64,000 bases of DNA from Bradyrhizobium sp. sBnM-33. GTDB lineage: Bacteria > Pseudomonadota > Alphaproteobacteria > Rhizobiales > Xanthobacteraceae. A program made the translations under genes and the position numbers. Positions 58,391 to 64,000 of this stretch are shown here, one piece after another. The stretch's first letter is position 1, and every line of letters starts with the position of its first letter. Under the pieces are notes generated by a model. The model did not search any database and had not been told where the DNA came from. It was given only the letters and a program-made list of their open reading frames with translations. The stretch is from contig NZ_CP136624.1 of the NCBI RefSeq assembly GCF_032917945.1, forward strand, positions 186,001 through 250,000, in the 5' to 3' direction.

Positions 58391-58996
58391 CTATTTACCC
58401 GAAATCATTTCCTCGACTTCGCGAAGCTGCTCCTTGCCGAAGAAGATTTCCTTGCCGACGAAGAACGTCGGCGAGCCGAACGCGCCACGCTCGACCGCGT
58501 CTTGCGTATTCTCGATCAGTTTGGCCTTTACATCCGCATCCTGCGATCGCGCCAGCAGCCTGGCGGCATCGAGCCCGGACGAGGCCAGCGCCTTGGCCGC
58601 GACCTCGGGGTCATCCATCTTCTTTGGCTCGACCCACATGTGGTGGAAGGCAGCATCTACATATTTCTCGAACACGCCCTCGAACTGGGCCGCCACCGCC
58701 GCGCGCATCAGGTTCAGCGTATTGACCGGGAAGAACGGGTTCCAGACGTAGGGCTTGACCCCAAAGCGCTTCACGAAGCGCTCGGTTTCCAGCGCGTGGA
58801 ATTCGCGCTTGTTCTTGATGCCGGCGAGCGTTTCGGCGGGCGACTTGTTGTTGGTGGCCTTGAAGATGCCGCCGAGCAGGATCGGGACGTATTCGAACTT
58901 CACGCCGGTGCGCTTTTCGATCGCCGGGATCGCTTCATGGGCGAGGAAGGCGTTAGGGCTGCCGAAATCGAACAGGAATTGCGGATTTGAGCTCAC
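58391..58996 (-). CDS. 2-hydroxychromene-2-carboxylate isomerase-like (DSBA/GST-kappa fold)
   Basis: Predicted glutathione-dependent isomerase or oxidoreductase, 201 residues. FLFDFGSPNAFLAHEAIPAI at the start has Ser in place of the DSBA Cys, as in HCCA isomerases, and GSPTFFVGKEIFFGKEQL closes the fold. The start is a GTG with AAGGAGA just upstream. No naphthalene-pathway genes are nearby, so the true substrate is open. Confidence 0.85.
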   Translation of the reverse strand: MSSNPQFLFDFGSPNAFLAHEAIPAIEKRTGVKFEYVPILLGGIFKATNNKSPAETLAGIKNKREFHALETERFVKRFGVKPYVWNPFFPVNTLNLMRAAVAAQFEGVFEKYVDAAFHHMWVEPKKMDDPEVAAKALASSGLDAARLLARSQDADVKAKLIENTQDAVERGAFGSPTFFVGKEIFFGKEQLREVEEMISGK

Positions 58997-59130
58997 GGCG
59001 TCTCCTTGGATGTTTTGGCGCATTGTGGCGCAAGGCAGTCGGCGCGTCCACAGTATCATGATGATCGTAATATTCTGGAAGGCGGGGCAGGCGAGAGGTG
59101 TTGGAAGTTTCGGCTGAAGGCCGATCGCGC

Positions 59131-59739
59131 CTATGGCTCGGCGCGATCGCTGAAGGCGAGCTTGACGACGTGGTCGCGGATATCGTCGGGCCAGCCGGCG
59201 ACGAGAGCGACGAAGCGCCGCCGGTCGTCGGCGAACAACGCCCGCGAGGCTTCCTCGAAGCCGGCGAGATTGCCGGCCATCACGGACATGAAGCGATCGG
59301 CGGCGTCCCTTGCCGCGCGGGCGCGATCCGCATCGCCATTGGCGCGGCGCGCCTCGTCGACGAGCTTGCGCAGCGCGACCGACGCTCCGCCGGGCTGCGC
59401 CCCGAGCCATTCCCAATGGCGCGGCAACAGCGTCACCTCGCGCGCGACCACGCCGAGCTTGGGCCGCCCCCGTCCGCGCGGCTCAGTCGCCGCAGCCTCA
59501 TCGGCTTCGACATCCGGAGGCGAGGCCGGTTGCGGCAGGCGGGCAATAACGTCGCCCTCGGTCCCGCGAAGGTCGAGATCGATCGGCTGGCCAGTCGCGT
59601 CGCTGAATATGATGATCGGCAGCACCGCAGGCCTGCGGGAAGCCTGCATGACCGCCAGCGCGACTTCGGCGAGCGGGCCGGCTGCCAGGCGTTGCGGGCC
59701 GATGAAGGCTGTGAACAGGGGGCGGGACGTGTCGGCCAT
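59131..59739 (-). CDS. DUF2239 family protein
   Basis: Unknown function, 202 residues. The N-terminal FTAFIGPQRLAAGPLAEVALAV and the middle GRGRPKLGVVAREVTLLPRHWEWL (PKLGVVAREVTLLPRHWEW is typical of DUF2239) are clear, with Ala-rich helices to the end (GWPDDIRDHVVKLA). It is divergent from a GST gene across a region with palindromic operator-like sites. Confidence 0.88.
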   Translation of the reverse strand: MADTSRPLFTAFIGPQRLAAGPLAEVALAVMQASRRPAVLPIIIFSDATGQPIDLDLRGTEGDVIARLPQPASPPDVEADEAAATEPRGRGRPKLGVVAREVTLLPRHWEWLGAQPGGASVALRKLVDEARRANGDADRARAARDAADRFMSVMAGNLAGFEEASRALFADDRRRFVALVAGWPDDIRDHVVKLAFSDRAEP

Positions 59740-59765
59740 TCGAGGTACTCTGGATTTTCTACGGC

Positions 59766-59813
59766 ATATTTACCCGGGTAGATTAACCGTGTCAATATCG
59801 CCCGGGTAAATAT
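59766..59813. promoter_or_regulatory. Paired TACCCGGGTA-type sites over the DUF2239 promoter
   Basis: A 13-bp inverted repeat, ATATTTACCCGGG (59766-59778) and CCCGGGTAAATAT (59801-59813), flanks 22 bp. The left arm contains the perfect palindrome TACCCGGGTA. Read leftward, TTGACA at 59790-59795 followed 17 bases later by TAAATA forms a plausible promoter for the DUF2239 gene that overlaps the left site. Confidence 0.6.
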
Positions 59814-59890
59814 GGAGACTTGGCTCAAGCCCATCTCGACTTTCCATTCCCCGGCTGGCACCAACGCCACGCCAACCTTGGGGGGACGCC

Positions 59891-60556
59891 ATGCTGACGG
59901 TTCATCATCTCAACAACTCGCGCTCCCAGCGCGTGCTCTGGCTTCTCGAAGAGCTCGGCGTCGCTTACGAGATCGTCCGGTATCAGCGCCAGCCGGACAT
60001 GCGCGCGCCGAAGGAACTGCGCGCCATTCACCCGCTCGGCAAATCGCCCGTTATTACCGACAAGGGCAATACGATCGCCGAATCCGGCGCGATCTGCGAA
60101 TACATCGTCGGCACCTATGGCAACGGCCGGCTGATCCCGCCGCCGAACACGCCGGAGCGGCTGCGCTACACCTATTGGCTGCACTATGCGGAAGGCTCCG
60201 CGATGTCGCCGCTGCTTCTGAAGCTGCTGTTCACGCTGATGCCGAAGCGCGCGCCCGCGCTGCTGCGGCCGCTGGTGCGCAAGGTCTCCAATACGGCGCT
60301 GACCACCCTGGTCAATCCGCAACTCAAGCAGCACATGGATTATTGGGAGAGCGAGCTCGGTAAGAGCGAATGGTTCGCGGGTAACGAATTCACCGCCGCC
60401 GATATCCAGATGAGCTTTCCCCTGGAAGCCGCCGCGGCGCGCGGCGGGCTGGAGCAGGGCCATCCCAAAGCGATGGCGTTTCTCGAACGCATCCACGCGC
60501 GGCCGGCCTATGCGCGCGCCCTCGAGAAGGGCGGGCCGTATGTGGTTGGGCGCTGA
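59891..60556 (+). CDS. Glutathione S-transferase
   Basis: The 221-residue protein has the thioredoxin-like N-terminal domain (LTVHHLNNSRSQRVLWLLEELG, with Ser in the catalytic region) and the glutathione-binding AESGAICEYI, then an all-alpha C-terminal domain. Likely detoxification or redox role. It lies rightward from the operator region shared with the DUF2239 gene, 77 bp after the right site. Confidence 0.9.
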   Translation: MLTVHHLNNSRSQRVLWLLEELGVAYEIVRYQRQPDMRAPKELRAIHPLGKSPVITDKGNTIAESGAICEYIVGTYGNGRLIPPPNTPERLRYTYWLHYAEGSAMSPLLLKLLFTLMPKRAPALLRPLVRKVSNTALTTLVNPQLKQHMDYWESELGKSEWFAGNEFTAADIQMSFPLEAAAARGGLEQGHPKAMAFLERIHARPAYARALEKGGPYVVGR

Positions 60557-60583
60557 CCGCTTCACGGCTGCTCCTCCAGGCGC

Positions 60584-61480
60584 CTATCGCGACGTCTGCG
60601 CCGCCCCAACCGAGGGCAGCGCCTGCACGGTGACGCCGGGCGGCGGCACGTCGTCGTCGGGAACGAAGAAATCCGACATCAGCGCCACGGACCGGTCGAC
60701 GCGGTAGTGCTCGAAATCCCTGACGCCGGAGGCGTACAGCACCTTGTCGTCGATGCAGAACTGCCCGGTGAATTCCCGCGCCGGCCTGGTCAGGATCGCG
60801 TGCGCGGCATCGCCCATAATCTCGGGCGTGCGGCTGGCGCGCATCATCGCTTCGCCGCCGAGCAGGTTGCCGACCGCGGCGGTGGCGATGGTGGTGCGCG
60901 GCCATAGCGCGTTGACGGCGACGCCGGCGGATTTCAACTCGCCTGACAGGCCCAGCACGCACATGCTCATGCCGAATTTTGCCATCGTATAGGCGGTCGA
61001 ATGCTCGAACCATTTCGTCTTCATGTCGAGCGGCGGCGACAGCATCAAGATGTGCGGGTTTTCCGCCTTCTTCAGGTGCGGAATGCAGTATTTCGACACC
61101 ATGAACGTGCCGCGGGTATTGATCCCCATCATCAGGTCGAACCGCTTCATGTCGGTTGCTTGCGAGTTGGTCAGGCTGATGGCGCTGGCGTTGTTGACGC
61201 AGATATCGATGCCGCCGAATTCGGCGACGGTCTGCTCGATCGCCGCGATCACCTGCGCCTCGTCGCGGATGTCGCACAGCACCGGCAACGCCTTGCCGCC
61301 GGCGGCGCGAATTTCTTCCGCCGCGGTGTAGATCGTGCCCTTGAGTTTCGGATGCGGCTCAGCGGTCTTCGCCGCAATCGCGACATTGGCGCCATCACGC
61401 GCGGCGCGAAGCGCAATCGCCAGCCCAATGCCGCGGCTGGCGCCCGAGATGAACAACGTCTTGCCTTTGAGGGATGTCAT
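60584..61480 (-). CDS. Short-chain dehydrogenase, HSDL2-like
   Basis: NAD(P)-dependent oxidoreductase of 298 residues, with the cofactor motif SGASRGIGLAIAL (residues 11-23), VNNASAIS, catalytic Tyr-Lys in YTMAKFG and the preceding Ser in LMLSPP. The extended C-terminal tail beyond residue 240 and the overall pattern resemble hydroxysteroid dehydrogenase-like 2 and citronellol dehydrogenase types. The stop converges on the GST gene with 27 bp between. Confidence 0.88.
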   Translation of the reverse strand: MTSLKGKTLFISGASRGIGLAIALRAARDGANVAIAAKTAEPHPKLKGTIYTAAEEIRAAGGKALPVLCDIRDEAQVIAAIEQTVAEFGGIDICVNNASAISLTNSQATDMKRFDLMMGINTRGTFMVSKYCIPHLKKAENPHILMLSPPLDMKTKWFEHSTAYTMAKFGMSMCVLGLSGELKSAGVAVNALWPRTTIATAAVGNLLGGEAMMRASRTPEIMGDAAHAILTRPAREFTGQFCIDDKVLYASGVRDFEHYRVDRSVALMSDFFVPDDDVPPPGVTVQALPSVGAAQTSR

Positions 61481-61499
61481 GACGAGAGCCTCCAGTTAT

Positions 61500-61728
61500 G
61501 GACGCACGAACGAACGGCTCCCTCCCCCCTTGCGGGGGAGGGTTGGGGAGAGGGGTAGCCACACACTCGGACGGCAGACACGACGCGACCCTGTATCAAT
61601 AACGTCGCGAAGCGATCGGCGAAGCCGAGAGCCTTGTCCATGCTATGCGTCGAGCAGCGGAGCAAGTGGTACCCCTCTCCCTAACCCTCCCCCGCAAGGG
61701 GGGAGGGAACCCTTCTACTCGTGCGTCC
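61500..61728. repeat. Composite inverted-repeat element with two CCCTCCCCC copies
   Basis: Outer 10-bp inverted repeat GGACGCACGA (61500-61509) / TCGTGCGTCC (61719-61728). Inside, CCCTCCCCC repeat copies at 61517-61557 and 61670-61708 face each other, enclosing about 112 bp of unique sequence. It lies in the SDR-ggt gap and has no gene. Confidence 0.7.
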
Positions 61729-61773
61729 CTTACAATCTACGTCCCTCACGAGTGTGCCTCATTATCCCAACGC

Positions 61774-63516
61774 TTACTGCCCCACCGCCGCCGCGCCTCT
61801 CGTCCGCGGATCGGGGGCGCCGAGCAGGCCGCTGGGCGTGACGGCGATCGAATTGGCCGAGGTCTGGCCGAGCGGCTCGATCACTTGATGGCCCTTCTCC
61901 TTTAGCGCATCCAGCGTTTCCTGCGGGAAGCCGCGCTCCACGCGCACCACATCCGGCATCCATTGATGGTGCAGCCGGGGTGCAGCCACGGCGGCGGCGA
62001 CGTCCATCTTGTAATCGAGCACGTCGACCACGACCTGCAGCACGGCTGAAATGATGCGGCTGCCGCCCGGCGAACCCGTCACCAGCACCGGCTTGCCGTC
62101 CTTCAGCACGATGGTTGGCGACATCGACGACAGCGGCCTTTTGCCGGGGCCCGGCAAATTTGCTTCGAAGCCGACCAGGCCGAATGCGTTCGCCGCGCCG
62201 GGTGCTGCGGTGAAGTCGTCGAGTTCGTTGTTGAGCAGCACGCCGGTGCCATCGGCGACGAGGCCGACGCCATAGGAAAAATTCAGCGTATAGGTGTTGC
62301 TGACGGCATTGCCGCCGGAGTCGACGACGGAATAATGAGTGGTGTTGCTGCCCTCGCGCGGCGGGCTCACGGACAACGCGTCAGCGGGCGTAGCGCGCGC
62401 AAGGTCGATGCTGGCGCGTTGCTTTGCCGCGTGGTCCTTCGCGATCAGGAGATTCGCCGGCGCGTTGACGAAGGCGGGATCGCCGAGATACCGCGCCCGG
62501 TCGGCGTAAGCGCGCTTCATGGCCTCGATCATGAGATGCAGCGAAGGTGCGGAGCCTTGCTTCATGTCCGCCATCGGAAACCCTTCGAGAATGTTCAGCG
62601 CCTCCAGTAGCACCGTGCCACCGGACGAGGGCAGCGGCATCGACACGATATCGTAGCCGTGATAGTTTCCGCGCACGGGCTTGCGGATCACGGCCTCGTA
62701 GGATTTGAGATCATCTGCCGTCATGATGCCGCCGGCATCGCGCACGGCTTTTGCCAGCCGTTCGGCGACCGGCCCCGCATAAAATCCGCGCGGTCCCTGC
62801 TCGGCAATCGCCGACAGCGTTGCCGCGAGATCGGCCTGAACCAGGCGGTCGCCCTCTCGCAGCGCCGTGCCATCGTCGCGGGAGAACGCCTTGGCCGAGT
62901 TCGGCCAGCGCGCCATCCGGCGATACATGTCCGGCAGCGTGTCGGCGGTGTCGTCGGCGATCACGAAACCGTCTCGTGCGAGCTCGATGGCGGGCTTGAG
63001 GATTTGCGCGAGCGTGAAGCGGCCGGAGCCGTACTTCTCCAGCGCCAGCGCCAATCCGGCCACCGTGCCGGGCACGCCGATACCGAGCGCGGAATTGCGC
63101 GACTTGTCGGTATCGGGCTTGCCATCCGGTCCCAGAAACATATCGCGCGTGGTTGCGGCCGGTGCGGTCTCGCGATAGTCGATGGCGACGTCCTCATTGC
63201 GCTCGGCCGAATGGATCACCATGAAGCCGCCGCCGCCGATGTTTCCGGCGCGCGGATACGTGACGGCAAGCGCAAAGCCGGTGGCGACCGCGGCATCAAC
63301 CGCATTGCCGCCCCGCCGGAGAATGTCGGCGCCGACTTCTGCCGCGATCCTTTCCTGGGCGACCACCATGCCGTGCTCGGCTGGAATGGAGCGAACGGCG
63401 GAGAGGTCCGAGGGCGAATAAGAGCGGCGTTCCTGCGCAAAGGCGGTCGCGCCGAAGGCAAATATCAGCGCGATTGCGGCAATCGCCTTGCGCCGGCTGA
63501 TTGGAAAGATCGTCAT
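61774..63516 (-). CDS. ggt: Gamma-glutamyltransferase / glutathione hydrolase
   Basis: N-terminal nucleophile hydrolase in the periplasm that cleaves glutathione and transfers glutamyl groups. A signal peptide (residues 1-27, AIALIFAFGATAFAQ) is followed by the large subunit; autocleavage is expected before the Thr in SNTTHYSVVDSGGNAVS (about residue 385), giving the small subunit. PLPSSGGTVL and SPGGSRIISA binding motifs are present. From the ATG at 63516 it has 580 residues. Confidence 0.95.
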   Translation of the reverse strand: MTIFPISRRKAIAAIALIFAFGATAFAQERRSYSPSDLSAVRSIPAEHGMVVAQERIAAEVGADILRRGGNAVDAAVATGFALAVTYPRAGNIGGGGFMVIHSAERNEDVAIDYRETAPAATTRDMFLGPDGKPDTDKSRNSALGIGVPGTVAGLALALEKYGSGRFTLAQILKPAIELARDGFVIADDTADTLPDMYRRMARWPNSAKAFSRDDGTALREGDRLVQADLAATLSAIAEQGPRGFYAGPVAERLAKAVRDAGGIMTADDLKSYEAVIRKPVRGNYHGYDIVSMPLPSSGGTVLLEALNILEGFPMADMKQGSAPSLHLMIEAMKRAYADRARYLGDPAFVNAPANLLIAKDHAAKQRASIDLARATPADALSVSPPREGSNTTHYSVVDSGGNAVSNTYTLNFSYGVGLVADGTGVLLNNELDDFTAAPGAANAFGLVGFEANLPGPGKRPLSSMSPTIVLKDGKPVLVTGSPGGSRIISAVLQVVVDVLDYKMDVAAAVAAPRLHHQWMPDVVRVERGFPQETLDALKEKGHQVIEPLGQTSANSIAVTPSGLLGAPDPRTRGAAAVGQ

Positions 63517-63644
63517 CGAAAATCCGCCGCAGTTTGAGCCTGTGTGGCGCGTGGGCAACAGCGCCAGCGTTGGTGACGCATGCTATATGGGTTTGAATTC
63601 GGCACGCAAAACGCTTCGCGAGAGTTTTGAAGGAAATATCCGAC
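63517..63644. promoter_or_regulatory. Divergent promoter region ggt / MFS transporter
   Basis: This 128-bp gap between divergent genes must hold both promoters. GAAGGAAATATCC near 63630 is a ribosome-site-like stretch for the transporter. No operator was recognised. Confidence 0.5.
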
Positions 63645-64000
63645 ATGGCGGTGATCGCTTCCGAGGCAGTTGGCGCCGAGATTCCGCAGGCGTATCCGCG
63701 CCGCGCCGCGGTCGTGAGCTGGATCTTCTTCGATTGGGCCGCGCAGCCTTATTTCACGCTGATCACCACGTTTGTCTTCGCGCCGTATTTCGCGGGCTTC
63801 GTCGCGCCGGATCCTGCGAGCGGGCAGGCGCTGTGGGGATTCGCCACCGCCGCCGCCGGTCTGATGATCGCGCTGCTGTCGCCGGTGCTGGGGGCCATCG
63901 CCGACGCCAGCGGCCGCCGCAAGCCGTGGATCGCCGGCTTCGGGTCGCTTTTGGTGATCGGCTCTTGCCTGATGTGGTTCGGAAAGCCGGGTGACCCCAG
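63645..64000 (+). CDS. MFS transporter, UMF1 (Atg22-like) type, 5' part
   Basis: The first 118 codons are inside the window; the gene runs past the end. SWIFFDWAAQPYFTLITTFVF (first helix) and GLMIALLSPVLGAIADASGRRKPWI (with the MFS GxxaDxxGrrk-type loop) mark it as the UMF1 branch of the major facilitator superfamily. The substrate is unknown. It starts divergently from ggt. Confidence 0.9.
   Translation, partial: MAVIASEAVGAEIPQAYPRRAAVVSWIFFDWAAQPYFTLITTFVFAPYFAGFVAPDPASGQALWGFATAAAGLMIALLSPVLGAIADASGRRKPWIAGFGSLLVIGSCLMWFGKPGDP

Overview
The window is a GC-rich, gene-dense alphaproteobacterial chromosome segment, most likely Bradyrhizobium or a close relative (Nitrobacteraceae). The evidence is protein similarity judged by eye, the gene order hisB-hisH-hisA-hisF-hisE-coaA / hslV-hslU / Tim44-mltA-smr / secB-dnaQ-coaE-maf-PPSR / hemJ-rho-mnmE-mnmG-rsmG-parA-parB-holA-lptE-leuS, and several families of short palindromic intergenic repeats of the kind common in this group. 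No database search was possible.

Layout. 1-4594: histidine cluster plus coaA (minus strand). 4785-7801: HslVU protease with two small genes between its subunits. 7856-10726: cell-wall hydrolase operon (Tim44-like, MltA, Smr). 11155-14483: SecB, then DnaQ, CoaE, Maf and the PPDK regulator on the minus strand. 14484-14928: gap at the turning point of gene direction, a good candidate for the chromosomal origin. 14929-23277: HemJ, Rho, tRNA-modification genes, RsmG and the ParAB partition system, with four parS-type palindromes. 23297-24667: an IS110-family (IS1111-type) insertion sequence. 24766-29109: HolA, LptE, LeuRS. 29241-40279: diguanylate cyclase, PLP-homeostasis protein, L,D-transpeptidase, CenR-like regulator, ExoIII, LolA, FtsK, aminotransferase. 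40414-41057: AbrB/VapC-type toxin-antitoxin pair. 41228-45091: two tandem glnK-amtB ammonium modules. 45342-64000: metabolic and accessory genes (thioesterase, UbiH-like hydroxylase, TetR pair, CnoX-like thioredoxin, tRNA-Gly, DUF2235 lipase-like protein, PQQ-type dehydrogenase with a dihaem cytochrome, GST, SDR, gamma-glutamyltransferase, MFS transporter cut by the window end).

How it fits together. Genes point away from the 14.5 kb gap on both sides, and origin-linked functions (partition, Rho, tRNA modification, Pol III delta and epsilon subunits) flank it, so this is read as the origin-proximal domain. The most striking element is the insertion sequence downstream of parB. Its transposase carries the DEDD residues of IS110 enzymes. 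The 260-bp non-coding tail after the transposase gene can fold into two stem-loops whose internal loops contain short sequences matching the element's own insertion site and its own end junction, the layout expected of a bridge RNA (seekRNA). The insertion site is the terminus of a palindromic repeat, suggesting RNA-guided targeting of genomic repeats. Other notable items are a palindromic repeat inserted in frame in leuS, a 45-bp module shared by two unrelated repeat families, and a CtrA-type box upstream of the aminotransferase-ftsK pair.
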